The position numbers were made by a program, and so were the translations under genes. This document shows, piece after piece, positions 1 to 6,953 of a stretch of DNA of 7,230 nt. The DNA is taken from contig CANCSY010000159.1 of NCBI GenBank assembly GCA_947380915.1, forward strand, positions 1 through 7,230, in the 5' to 3' direction. The notes beneath the pieces are model-generated. The model made no database searches. It was not told the origin of the DNA and saw only the letters and a program-made list of their open reading frames with translations. The DNA is from Beijerinckiaceae bacterium. GTDB taxonomy: Bacteria > Pseudomonadota > Alphaproteobacteria > Rhizobiales > Beijerinckiaceae. Within the stretch, counting starts at the first letter, position 1, and the number at the start of each line of letters is the position of its first letter.

Positions 1-123
1 TTTTGAGGCATTTTACCAACTAGTATGACGAAGTCTTACCGATTTGCGCCAGACGCCATCGCTTTGGCATCCCGGCCTGATCGGCTATGGTCCCGCCACA
101 TTCCAGAACCCAGGGCATGAACC

Positions 124-342
124 ATGAGTGACGACACACGCGACAGCAACGGCGCGATCCTGAAGGACGGCGACAGCGTCACGCTGATCAAGGATCTCAA
201 GGTCAAGGGCACCTCGACCACCCTCAAGCGCGGCACGCTGGTCAAGAACATCCGTCTGACCGACGATGTGGAAGAGATCGAGTGCAACGCCGAAAAGGTG
301 AAGGGGCTTGTGCTCAAGACGGCGTTCTTGAAGAAGGCCTGA
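124..342 (+). CDS. PhnA/YjdM C-terminal-domain small protein (alkylphosphonate utilization family name)
   Basis: This 72-residue protein matches the C-terminal domain of the YjdM (formerly PhnA) family over nearly its whole length. The diagnostic stretch is D-G-D-S-V-T-L-I-K-D-L-K-V-K-G (residues 15-29), followed by LKRGTLVKNIRL (34-45) and a KTAFLKKA tail. The N-terminal zinc-ribbon domain of the roughly 110-residue E. coli protein is absent. A single-domain form of about 70 residues is, as far as I recall, common in alphaproteobacteria, so this is probably not a truncation. The ATG at 124 has AGGG at 112-115, 8 nt upstream. The family's name comes from its position beside phn genes in E. 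coli; a phosphonate-degrading activity is not established for it, and no other phn gene is visible here. The domain is a small beta-barrel and its biochemical role is unknown. The next gene lies 135 bp downstream and has its own promoter-like signal. Confidence 0.9.
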   Translation: MSDDTRDSNGAILKDGDSVTLIKDLKVKGTSTTLKRGTLVKNIRLTDDVEEIECNAEKVKGLVLKTAFLKKA

Positions 343-391
343 GAGGCGGCGCTTTCAGCCTTTCAACGGCTCAGTTCACCTCGACGGCGAA

Positions 392-420
392 TTGTGAAGG
401 AATTGTCATTTTTCTTTCAT
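392..420 (+). promoter_or_regulatory. Pho-box-like direct repeats (putative PhoB site)
   Basis: Two 7-bp repeats, TTGTCAT (403-409) and CTTTCAT (414-420), are separated by TTTT, giving the 11-bp period of a PhoB Pho box (consensus CTGTCAT, 4-bp A/T-rich spacer, CTGTCAT). Each differs from the consensus at one position. A third, weaker unit, TTGTGAA (392-398), lies exactly 11 bp further upstream. The array sits 57 bp before the start of the phytase-like gene. PhoB binding is inferred from pattern and context, not shown. Confidence 0.5.
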
Positions 421-431
421 GTTCATGGTTC

Positions 432-437
432 TCTAAC
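432..437 (+). promoter_or_regulatory. Putative -10 hexamer downstream of the Pho-box-like array
   Basis: TCTAAC matches four of six positions of TATAAT and begins 11 nt after the Pho-box-like repeats. That is about the spacing used in PhoB-activated promoters, where the Pho box replaces the -35 element. Transcription would start near 443-446, giving a leader of roughly 32-35 nt before the ATG at 478. On its own the hexamer would be unremarkable; its position relative to the repeats is the argument. Confidence 0.35.
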
Positions 438-477
438 TGCGGCTTGGCCCCTGACGCCGACCCGGACGGAGATATCC

Positions 478-1812
478 ATGTTTTCCCGCAATCTGCTTGT
501 TGTCGCTCTTGCTCTTGGCTCGCCGCTTGGCGCCGCCGCCCAGGAGGTTCGCTTCATCGGGACCGCCATGATCGATGGCAAAGGCTCCGATCTTTCCGGT
601 CTTCCGTCCACCTTGCTCGAAGATGGCGTGTCGCCGCTGAATGGCCTCAACGGCTTTGGCTCGGCGATGGCCTATACGGGCTTCGAGAATCGTTACCTGC
701 TTCTGCCGGATCGCGGTCCTAACAAGGTCGAATACAAGGGCGGGGAGGCGGTGGACAACACCACCTCCTATCCCAGCCGCTACCAGACTTTCGACATCAC
801 GGTGGTGCAGGACGCTGCAAAGCCAACCGGCTGGCGCGTGGACATGAAGCATGTGGCGACCACGCTTTTGAAGAATGCCGCTGGCGATCAATATGTCGGC
901 ATTTCGACCGCATTGGCGGCGCCGGGCCAGTTGAATCGCCGCTTTGACGCCGAAGGCGTTCGCGTTGCGCCCGATGGCAGCCTCTGGATGTCCGACGAAT
1001 ATGGCCCCCATATCCTGCAATTCGATCAGTCCGGTCGCGAGATCGGGTCTGTCGCGGCGCCGGAGGGGTTCACCATCGCCAAGCCTGCGGCCAACGCCAA
1101 ACTCGAGATGCAGGCCAACACCATCGGGCGCGTCACCAATCGCGGAGCCGAGGGCCTCGCGATCACCCCGGATGGTCGTCATATGGCTGTCATCATGCAG
1201 AGCCCGCTCATCCAGGATGGCGGCTTGAAGGGGCTCAACAGCCGCATCATGGTCTATGATCTGCAGGACAAGGCTGCCAAACCTCGCCAGTTCATCTATC
1301 CGCTCGACGACACCAAGCTGGCGGTCAGCGAAATTCTCGCGGTCGACAATACGCGCTTCCTGGTGAATGAGCGTGATGGGGTCGCTGGCGCGGCGGGCCG
1401 CAAATTGCTCTATCTCGTCGATATCGCGCAAACGCCTGCGCCGACCGAATTGACGGCTGCGGGCTATGTGGGCGTCGCCTCAAAGACCTTGCCCGAGACC
1501 GGCCTGCCGCAGGATGTCGTGGCCCTGCGCAAGACCCTTCTGGCGGATATCGGCAATTTGCTGAATGTGGCCGAGCGTGAGGGCAAAGGCGCCTATGCCA
1601 ATGCGCGGGGCCTGCCCGACAAGATCGAGGGCTACGCCTTCGGGCCTGATCTGCCAAATGGCGATCACCTGCTGCTGGCTTGCAACGATAATGATTTCGA
1701 TAACGTGACGAGCGGCTTTCCAAACTATGTCTTCGCCTTCGCGGTGCCCGCCGCGAAGCTGCCCGGCGTGACCATCAACCGGTTGCCGAGCGGCGTGCGC
1801 TTCGGGCCTTGA
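478..1812 (+). CDS. Secreted esterase-like activity of phytase family protein
   Basis: This 444-residue protein belongs to the phytase-like family (Pfam PF13449, 'esterase-like activity of phytase'), which adopts a beta-propeller-like fold. Residues 1-21 form a signal peptide: MFSRN, then a hydrophobic core and an A-A-A/Q cleavage site near 21/22, so it is exported. Family-typical blocks are LLLPDRGPNKVEY (74-86), RFDAEGVRVAPDGSLWMSDE (155-174), NRGAEGLAITPDG (221-233), FLVNERDG (294-301) and KIEGYAFGPDLPNGDHLLLA (382-401). The acidic D-A-E-G, G-A-E-G and K-I-E-G turns recur like propeller blade motifs. The ATG at 478 is chosen because GGAGA (468-472) lies 5 nt upstream and a clean signal peptide follows. 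A GTG at 394 is in frame but falls inside the Pho-box-like repeats and would add 28 residues that spoil the signal peptide. The true substrate is unknown; a phosphate ester is a reasonable guess given the family name and upstream repeats. The gene ends in a strong hairpin. Confidence 0.88.
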   Translation: MFSRNLLVVALALGSPLGAAAQEVRFIGTAMIDGKGSDLSGLPSTLLEDGVSPLNGLNGFGSAMAYTGFENRYLLLPDRGPNKVEYKGGEAVDNTTSYPSRYQTFDITVVQDAAKPTGWRVDMKHVATTLLKNAAGDQYVGISTALAAPGQLNRRFDAEGVRVAPDGSLWMSDEYGPHILQFDQSGREIGSVAAPEGFTIAKPAANAKLEMQANTIGRVTNRGAEGLAITPDGRHMAVIMQSPLIQDGGLKGLNSRIMVYDLQDKAAKPRQFIYPLDDTKLAVSEILAVDNTRFLVNERDGVAGAAGRKLLYLVDIAQTPAPTELTAAGYVGVASKTLPETGLPQDVVALRKTLLADIGNLLNVAEREGKGAYANARGLPDKIEGYAFGPDLPNGDHLLLACNDNDFDNVTSGFPNYVFAFAVPAAKLPGVTINRLPSGVRFGP

Positions 1813-1818
1813 AATCTG

Positions 1819-1849
1819 GCCATGAGCGGCGGTGATCGCCGCTCATGGC
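1819..1849. terminator. Hairpin between convergent genes, likely bidirectional terminator
   Basis: A perfect 13-bp stem (GCCATGAGCGGCG pairing with CGCCGCTCATGGC) closes a 5-nt GTGAT loop just after the stop codon of the phytase-like gene. The following plus-strand bases TTGTCTGGT are only moderately T-rich. On the other strand the hairpin is 20 nt beyond the cupin stop at 1869, so it can serve both convergent transcripts. The perfect stem and location make termination the best explanation, although a canonical U-tract is missing on both sides. Confidence 0.75.
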
Positions 1850-1868
1850 TTGTCTGGTCAACCCAGCC

Positions 1869-3098
1869 TCAGAACACGTCCCCCATGCCCTTGCTCTCGT
1901 CCACAGGGCCTTCATAAAGCTCCTGCTCCATGCGGGACTTCGCGCCTTCCTTGGCGAGGGTCTGCTCGAACTCCTCGCGCAGATAGGGATCTTCCTCGTG
2001 GTAGGGGATGGCGCTGCCGCCCTTCTTCAGGTCGATGGCGCCATAGTCCATCAGGGCTTCGCCTGGCACGCCGGCCTGGCGAGCGCGCTGGTTGTTGGCG
2101 CCGAACCAGGCGGTCAGGCGCAGCGGATCTTTCGAGACGCCGAAATGCTGGTGGAACCAGTTGCCCGACATGGGCGCGGCGCTGACCATGCCGCCGAATT
2201 CATACTCCTGACGCATCACCATGTCGCCCTTGCCGGCCTTCCAGGGCTGGGTGCCCAGCACTTCCGGCCAGGTATAGGTATAGCCCTTGCCCTTCAGGCA
2301 GATGAGCACGGCGGCGGAGGCGTGTTTGTGCGCCTTGGAATAGCGGCCGGTCTCATGCTGGCCCACCCAGCAATAGAAGCGCTGGCCCGCCATGGAGGGC
2401 TCCATGCGGCGGTAGCCGGGGGAGCGGCGGTTGTCGAGGGGCAGGTCGGCGGCCACCACGTCGGGAACGAAGTTGGTGCGCTTCATGGCGAGGCCACGCA
2501 CCGGATCGGGCTCGATGTCGTCGCCGGGCTTGAAATAGTCCTCATTGCCCGCATAGCGGTCCGTGAAGTTGAAGGGGCAATCGAAGACGAAGCGCGGATT
2601 GTCCATCAGGTTCATGACATTGGGCGCCGTGGTGCCGCACAGCACGATGGCGGGCGAATTGGTCGCGTTCACGAAGCGATGATAGGCGTTGAGCGGAACG
2701 GAGAACAGCGAGCCCTTCTGCCATTCGAAGGTCTGCTTCTTCGTCTGGCCTTCCTGCCAGACTTCAGTCGAGCCGCGACCTTCCACCACGATGCAGATCT
2801 TTTCGTAGAGATGGCGCTCGATGTTCAGGGCGCCGCCGGGCGGCACCTCCACCACATACATGCCCCAGAGGCCTTCCGTGCCGAAAAGCTGGATATATGT
2901 GCCGCGCCCGCCAAGCCGCTTCCATGGCGCCATGGGCAGTTCAAGAACCGTGCGGCAGCCGATGCTGCGATAGATCGGGATCCCCTCCGCTTCCATGAAG
3001 CGGTCATAGGGCATGGCTGGACGGTTGAATTTGCCGAATCCGGCGTTTTCGCCCGCCTTCGGTTCGTGCCAATGGTTAGCTAATTCATCATGCGGCAT
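1869..3098 (-). CDS. Two-domain cupin (bicupin) protein, function unknown
   Basis: This 409-residue soluble protein contains two cupin domains, at about residues 70-155 and 238-335. In the first, G-S-L-F-S-V-P-L-N-A-Y-H-R-F-V-N (129-144) fits cupin motif 2, G(X)5PX(G/N)(X)2H(X)3N. Its motif 1 reads E-R-H (94-96) where a metal site would normally have H-x-H. In the second, GRYSKAHKH (251-259) supplies the H-x-H pair and FHQHFG (315-320) offers a further histidine. The second domain is therefore the likelier metal site. The layout recalls gentisate 1,2-dioxygenase-like bicupins, but I cannot assign a substrate, and a catalytic role is only possible. There is no signal peptide. The ATG at 3098 is chosen over one at 3122 because AGGGAGG lies 5 nt upstream. 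The gene follows sua5 by 45 bp on the same strand and may share its transcript. The last 40 or so residues are highly charged. Confidence 0.8.
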   Translation of the reverse strand: MPHDELANHWHEPKAGENAGFGKFNRPAMPYDRFMEAEGIPIYRSIGCRTVLELPMAPWKRLGGRGTYIQLFGTEGLWGMYVVEVPPGGALNIERHLYEKICIVVEGRGSTEVWQEGQTKKQTFEWQKGSLFSVPLNAYHRFVNATNSPAIVLCGTTAPNVMNLMDNPRFVFDCPFNFTDRYAGNEDYFKPGDDIEPDPVRGLAMKRTNFVPDVVAADLPLDNRRSPGYRRMEPSMAGQRFYCWVGQHETGRYSKAHKHASAAVLICLKGKGYTYTWPEVLGTQPWKAGKGDMVMRQEYEFGGMVSAAPMSGNWFHQHFGVSKDPLRLTAWFGANNQRARQAGVPGEALMDYGAIDLKKGGSAIPYHEEDPYLREEFEQTLAKEGAKSRMEQELYEGPVDESKGMGDVF

Positions 3099-3103
3099 GG
3101 AAT

Positions 3104-3133
3104 CCTCCCTGTTCGGATGCACTTTAAGGGAGG
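3104..3133 (-). promoter_or_regulatory. Inverted repeat that can sequester the cupin Shine-Dalgarno
   Basis: The strong Shine-Dalgarno AGGGAGG (complement of 3104-3110) is mirrored by a perfect complement, CCTCCCT, at complement 3127-3133. In the sua5-cupin mRNA the two arms could form a 7-bp, GC-rich stem with a 16-nt loop, covering the ribosome-binding site. The SD arm also fixes the start at 3098. The repeat is seen directly; any translational control is inference. Confidence 0.45.
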
Positions 3134-3143
3134 GATGGCGCGC

Positions 3144-4124
3144 TCACAAGTCGCGAGGCGCCGCAGCGCGGGCGAGACGGTCGTTGATGGCCTCGCCGAG
3201 GCCGCCCATGGGCACGGGCGCCACCAGAATGCGCCGGGCGCCGCTGGCGTCCAGAACCCTCAGGGCGTCGAAGAGGCGGGCTGCCGCCTCCATGAGGTCG
3301 CCGGTCTCAGACAGGTCGAGGCGCGTCACGCAGGGCTCGCCTGCGAGCTGGCCGTGGAAGTCCAGCAGGGCGGCGTTTGGGTCGCCTTTGGTCGCCTCCA
3401 GCGTCACGGCGCAATGGGGGGCGTAGTGGCTTTGCAGCATGCCCGGGGCGATCACGGCCCCTGCGCCTTCCTCGAGGGGCAGGGCGCGGCCCAGCACGGC
3501 CTCGATGGCCTGCCGGGTCACGCCGCCGGGTCGCAGCAGGCGCGGGCCATCGGGCAGGCAGGCGACGATGGTGGATTCCACCCCCACCTCCGTGGCGCCG
3601 CCATCAAGGATCGCCTCGATCCGGCCCGTCAGATCGGCCGCCACATGGTCTGCGCGCGTGGGGCTCACCCGTCCCGAGCGATTGGCGGAGGGGCCCGCCA
3701 CGGGCTTGCCGAAAGCCTCCAGCAGGGCCAGCGCGACGGGGTGGGCGGGCACGCGCAGGCCGATGCTGTCGAGCCCCGCGCGGGCCAGCGTCGAGACCGA
3801 GCAGGTAGCCGCCACAGGAACAACCAGCGTCAGCGGCCCCGGCCAGAAGGCCTGCGCCAGAGCGCGGGCGTCGGCGTTGAAGATCCCTTCGCGCTCCGCC
3901 GCCTTGAGCCCGGTCACATGGGCGATGAGCGGATTGAACGAGGGCCGCCCCTTGGCCGCGTAGATGCGCGCCACGGCCTCGCCGCTGGTGGCGTCCGCGC
4001 CCAGCCCGTAGACGGTCTCCGTAGGGAAGGCGACGAGGCCACCTGCGGCGAGCAGGCGCGCGGCCTCGCCCAGGCCCTCGGGCGGCGCCAATCGGCTTGT
4101 ATGGATGTTAGACAGCAGTTGCAT
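3144..4124 (-). CDS. L-threonylcarbamoyladenylate synthase, Sua5 type
   Basis: This cytoplasmic enzyme uses L-threonine, bicarbonate and ATP to make threonylcarbamoyl-AMP, the precursor for t6A at position 37 of ANN-decoding tRNAs; TsaD and partners transfer it. The YrdC/TsaC domain spans about residues 12-215. It shows PTETVYGLGADA (34-45), the K-G-R motif (58-60), SIGLRVP (120-126), PSANRSG (145-151), GVESTIV (181-187) and RPGG (198-201). The linker APGMLQSHYAP (226-236) and a C-terminal Sua5 domain ending in GGLGEAINDRLARAA mark it as the long Sua5 form (326 residues) rather than the short TsaC form of about 190. The start at 4124 is the only ATG that gives a normal Sua5 N-terminus. It lacks a clear Shine-Dalgarno: the nearest purine run, AAAGG, is 13 nt upstream. 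The open frame continues upstream antisense to the acyl-CoA dehydrogenase, but that part is not Sua5-like. The cupin gene follows 45 bp downstream. Confidence 0.95.
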   Translation of the reverse strand: MQLLSNIHTSRLAPPEGLGEAARLLAAGGLVAFPTETVYGLGADATSGEAVARIYAAKGRPSFNPLIAHVTGLKAAEREGIFNADARALAQAFWPGPLTLVVPVAATCSVSTLARAGLDSIGLRVPAHPVALALLEAFGKPVAGPSANRSGRVSPTRADHVAADLTGRIEAILDGGATEVGVESTIVACLPDGPRLLRPGGVTRQAIEAVLGRALPLEEGAGAVIAPGMLQSHYAPHCAVTLEATKGDPNAALLDFHGQLAGEPCVTRLDLSETGDLMEAAARLFDALRVLDASGARRILVAPVPMGGLGEAINDRLARAAAPRDL

Positions 4125-4223
4125 TGCGGCGCGGCGGCCTTTGCCCGAGAATTGGATCAGATGAGCTTCGCGCCCTTCATAGCCGCAAGCGGGGGGCCGG
4201 GCGACGGTGATTTGGAGGTTGAG
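4125..4223. promoter_or_regulatory. Divergent intergenic region between sua5 and acyl-CoA dehydrogenase
   Basis: These 99 bp separate two divergently transcribed genes and must hold the promoter for at least one direction. I see no convincing -35/-10 pair for either strand. The only clear element is GGAGG at 4214-4218, the ribosome-binding site for the plus-strand gene. A plus-strand ATG in this stretch (4174) is in frame with the dehydrogenase but has no ribosome-binding site and would add a non-family extension. Confidence 0.4.
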
Positions 4224-5996
4224 ATGACTTTTCGCGCCCCCGTCGACGATCTGCTCTTCGTGATGACCCATGGCGCGGGACTGGGCCAGGGGCTCGAGAA
4301 CGGCATCTATCACGATCTTGAGGACGGCATGGCCGCCACCCTGCTGGCGGAGGCGGGCAAATTCGCCGAATCCATCATCGCCCCCATCAACCGTGCGGGC
4401 GACACCCAAGGCGCCGCGCTGGCGAACGGCGTCGTCACTACCGCCCCCGGCTGGGTCGAGGCCTATGGCCAATGGCGCGCGGGCGGCTGGAACGGAGTCT
4501 GCGCCCCTCTGGAGCATGGCGGCATGGGCCTGCCCCATCTCCTGCAGGCCGCCTGCCTCGACATGTGGAACGGGGCCAACATGGCCTTCACCCTCGCGCC
4601 CCTGCTCACCTTCGGCGCCATCGACGCGCTGGTGGAGCATGGTTCGCCCGAGTTGCAGGCGCGTTGGCTGGGCAAGCTCGTCAGCGGCGAATGGACCGCC
4701 ACCATGAACCTCACCGAGCCCCAGGCGGGCTCTGATCTTGCCGCGCTGCGCTCGCGCGCCGAGCGGGCGGGGGACGGGACCTATCGCGTCTTCGGCCAGA
4801 AGATCTACATCACCTATGGCGAGCATGACATGACGGACAATATCGTCCATCTCGTGCTGGCCCGCCTGCCGGACGCGCCTTCGGGCACGCGCGGCATCTC
4901 GCTCTTCCTCGTGCCGAAATTTCTGCCGGGGGCCGATGGGTCGCCCGGCGCGCGCAATGACCTGCGCTGCACGGGTCTTGAACACAAGATGGGCATCCAC
5001 GGCTCGCCCACCTGCTCCATGTCCTTTGGCGACAACGAGGGCGCGGTGGGCTGGCTCATCGGCGAGGAAAACAAAGGCCTCGCCTGCATGTTCACCATGA
5101 TGAACGCCGCGCGCCTTGCGGTGGCCCTGCAGGGCGTGGGCATCGGCGAGCGCGCCTTCCAGCAGGCGCTGGCCTTCGCCATGGAGAGGCGGCAGGGCAA
5201 GTCGGCGCGGCACACGGGCGAGGGCATGTCGCCCATCGTGCATCATCCCGATATCAGGCGCATGCTGATGACCATGAAGGCGCTGACGCAAGCCGCCCGC
5301 GTGATCTGCTACATGACCGCCAATTCCATTGATCTGGCCAACCGACGCCATCACGGCCCGGGCCGACATCTGGCGGCCGAGCGCGCCGCACTGCTGACGC
5401 CCATTGCGAAAGCCTTCGCCACCGACATCGGCAGCGAGGTGGCCTCCCTCGGCGTGCAGATTCATGGCGGCATGGGTTACATCGAGGAGACCGGCGCCGC
5501 CCAGCATCTGCGCGACGCCCGCATCGCCGCGATCTATGAGGGCACGAACGGGATTCAGGCCATTGATCTCGTGACGCGCAAGATCTCCTTCGAGCGAGGC
5601 TCGGCCTTTCGCCTGGAGATGGAGGAGATGCGATGGATCGTGGAACAGGCGAAACAGGCAGGCGGGCCTTTCGCCGATATGGCTTTGCGGCTTGATGATA
5701 CGCTGGATGGGCTGGAAGCTGCGGCGGCTTACCTTCAGCAGATCCTTCGGCCAGAAGCCCTCGCAGGCGCGACTCCCTTCCTGCGCCTCTTCGCGCTGGC
5801 GCGGGGCGGCACGGGCCTTGCCGCGCTCGCGTTGGCGGCCTGGCGCGAGGATCCATCAGACCCCGCCGGGCGCATCACGCTGGCGCAATTCTTTGCGCAG
5901 AACATCGCTTCAGGCTCCGCAGCGCTGGAAACGGCTATTGTGCAAGGCCATGAATCGGTGCTTGAATCCGACGCCGCGCTGGGGATTTCCTTTTGA
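4224..5996 (+). CDS. Acyl-CoA dehydrogenase, DmdC-like long form
   Basis: This 590-residue flavoenzyme of the long acyl-CoA dehydrogenase branch should oxidise an acyl-CoA to its trans-2-enoyl-CoA, passing electrons to electron-transfer flavoprotein. It starts with the family's short N-terminal extension (MTFRAPVDDLLFVM), followed by the helical N-domain (about 35-155). The middle domain contains MNLTEPQAGSDL (161-172), then HKMGIHGSPTC (254-264). The C-terminal helical domain carries GGMGYIEETG (415-424) and IYEGTNGIQA (437-446), where E439 aligns with the expected catalytic base. An extra C-terminal domain (about 460-590, as in PF12806) is typical of this branch, which includes 3-methylmercaptopropionyl-CoA dehydrogenase DmdC. 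The actual substrate cannot be read from sequence; most members are generically annotated. The ATG at 4224 has GGAGG (4214-4218) 5 nt upstream and yields the standard family N-terminus. The SDR gene follows after 46 bp on the same strand, so the two are probably co-transcribed. Confidence 0.94.
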   Translation: MTFRAPVDDLLFVMTHGAGLGQGLENGIYHDLEDGMAATLLAEAGKFAESIIAPINRAGDTQGAALANGVVTTAPGWVEAYGQWRAGGWNGVCAPLEHGGMGLPHLLQAACLDMWNGANMAFTLAPLLTFGAIDALVEHGSPELQARWLGKLVSGEWTATMNLTEPQAGSDLAALRSRAERAGDGTYRVFGQKIYITYGEHDMTDNIVHLVLARLPDAPSGTRGISLFLVPKFLPGADGSPGARNDLRCTGLEHKMGIHGSPTCSMSFGDNEGAVGWLIGEENKGLACMFTMMNAARLAVALQGVGIGERAFQQALAFAMERRQGKSARHTGEGMSPIVHHPDIRRMLMTMKALTQAARVICYMTANSIDLANRRHHGPGRHLAAERAALLTPIAKAFATDIGSEVASLGVQIHGGMGYIEETGAAQHLRDARIAAIYEGTNGIQAIDLVTRKISFERGSAFRLEMEEMRWIVEQAKQAGGPFADMALRLDDTLDGLEAAAAYLQQILRPEALAGATPFLRLFALARGGTGLAALALAAWREDPSDPAGRITLAQFFAQNIASGSAALETAIVQGHESVLESDAALGISF

Positions 5997-6042
5997 TTGT
6001 TCCCGCTGGCGGTGCGTGGCCTTGCGGCAAGGGGATGGGTGC

Positions 6043-6948
6043 ATGAGCGAGACTGTGGGCGACGAGACCCCGAGCGGCGAGAGCCTGAGCGGCAAGACGC
6101 TGTTCATCACTGGCGCCTCGCGTGGCATTGGGCTCGCCGTGGCTTTGCGGGCGGCGCGCGATGGCGCCAATGTGGTCATCGCCGCGCGCAGCATCGAGCA
6201 TAACCCCAAGCTGCCCGGCACCATCTTCACCGCCGCAGCCGAAATCGAGGAGGCTGGCGGCGTCGCTTTGCCGTTGCGGGTGGATCTGCGCGACGAACAG
6301 CAGGTACGCGCGGCTCTGGCCGAGACCGCCAAGCGTTTCGGCGGGATCGACATCGTCGTGAACAACGCCGCTTCCATGGCGCTGGCCGACACGCGCCATA
6401 TCGACATGGCGCGGTTCGACATGATGCATCAGGTGAATGTGCGCGGCGCCTTCATGGTGTCGAAATTCGCGCTGCCTTTTCTGGAGCGCGCGCCCAATCC
6501 CCACATTCTGATGATCGCGCCGCCGCTTGATCTGCGCGAGACGTTCTTCGCCGCGCACACGGCTTTCTCCCTGTCGAAATTCGGCATGAGCATGATGGCG
6601 CTGGGTCTGACGGCGGAGTTGCGGTCCAAGGGCGTGGCCGTCAACACGCTGTGGCCGCGCACCTTCATCTCCACCCATGCCGTTCCCCATCTGCCGGAGG
6701 GACAGGACAATCTGCGGGCGTCGCGCAAGCCCGACATCATGGCCGACGCCGCCCATCTCATCCTGACGCAGGAAGCGCAGAGCTTCACGGGGCGTTTTCT
6801 GGTGGATGAACTCATTCTGGCCGAGCATGGCGAGACGGATTTCGAGAAATACGCCATGGACGAGGATGTGCCGCCCGCCGTCGGCTTCCTCTCCAATGTC
6901 CGCGCGCCGCGCAAAGTGATGGTGCAACCTGTCGAAGAGGCGGTCTAG
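6043..6948 (+). CDS. HSDL2-like short-chain dehydrogenase/reductase lacking catalytic Ser and Tyr
   Basis: This 301-residue protein is an SDR of the hydroxysteroid-dehydrogenase-like 2 (HSDL2) type. The Rossmann cofactor motif TGASRGIG is at 23-30, R49 after the second strand suggests NADP(H), NNA is at 107-109 and N132 in the VNVRG segment matches the family Asn. The family segments HPKLPGTIYTA-like (NPKLPGTIFTAA, 54-65), NPHILMIAPPL (152-162) and LWPRT (203-207) support the assignment. Where relatives have the catalytic Ser (I-S-P-P) this protein has A159. Where they have Y-x-x-x-K it has F175-S-L-S-K179, with the family's 16-residue Ser-Tyr spacing intact. Ordinary SDR oxidoreductase chemistry is therefore unlikely; a binding, scaffold or altered catalytic role is possible. 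No SCP2 domain follows, unlike animal HSDL2. The ATG at 6043 has AAGGGG (6029-6034) 8 nt upstream. It lies 46 bp after the acyl-CoA dehydrogenase, suggesting a shared acyl-CoA pathway. Confidence 0.9.
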   Translation: MSETVGDETPSGESLSGKTLFITGASRGIGLAVALRAARDGANVVIAARSIEHNPKLPGTIFTAAAEIEEAGGVALPLRVDLRDEQQVRAALAETAKRFGGIDIVVNNAASMALADTRHIDMARFDMMHQVNVRGAFMVSKFALPFLERAPNPHILMIAPPLDLRETFFAAHTAFSLSKFGMSMMALGLTAELRSKGVAVNTLWPRTFISTHAVPHLPEGQDNLRASRKPDIMADAAHLILTQEAQSFTGRFLVDELILAEHGETDFEKYAMDEDVPPAVGFLSNVRAPRKVMVQPVEEAV

Positions 6949-6953
6949 CGCCA

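Noticed and set aside
1..123. Search for a promoter or operator upstream of the PhnA/YjdM-like gene
   Set aside because: The stretch is slightly more AT-rich at its left end and contains ACTAGT and a short TGG-N5-CCA repeat. None forms a convincing promoter, Pho box or operator.
334..362. Possible terminator hairpin after the PhnA/YjdM-like gene
   Set aside because: The stem is only two 4-bp halves (AAGG/CCTT and CTGA/TCAG) with a bulged C and a 12-nt loop, and no T-run follows. It is too weak to call.
1845..3083. A 412-residue plus-strand open frame antisense to the cupin gene
   Set aside because: The composition is that of an antisense shadow (His-, Gly- and Ala-rich with no motif). The minus strand encodes a clear bicupin with a strong ribosome-binding site.
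3090..4223. Plus-strand open frame continuous with the acyl-CoA dehydrogenase, suggesting an N-terminal fusion
   Set aside because: It lies antisense to sua5, has shadow-like composition, and the real gene has GGAGG and the family's standard N-terminus at 4224.
4125..5507. Long minus-strand open frame antisense to the acyl-CoA dehydrogenase, continuous with sua5
   Set aside because: Its translation is rich in Gly, Ala, His and Arg and shows no domain. The Sua5 homology starts cleanly at 4124. Long antisense frames are expected opposite high-GC genes.
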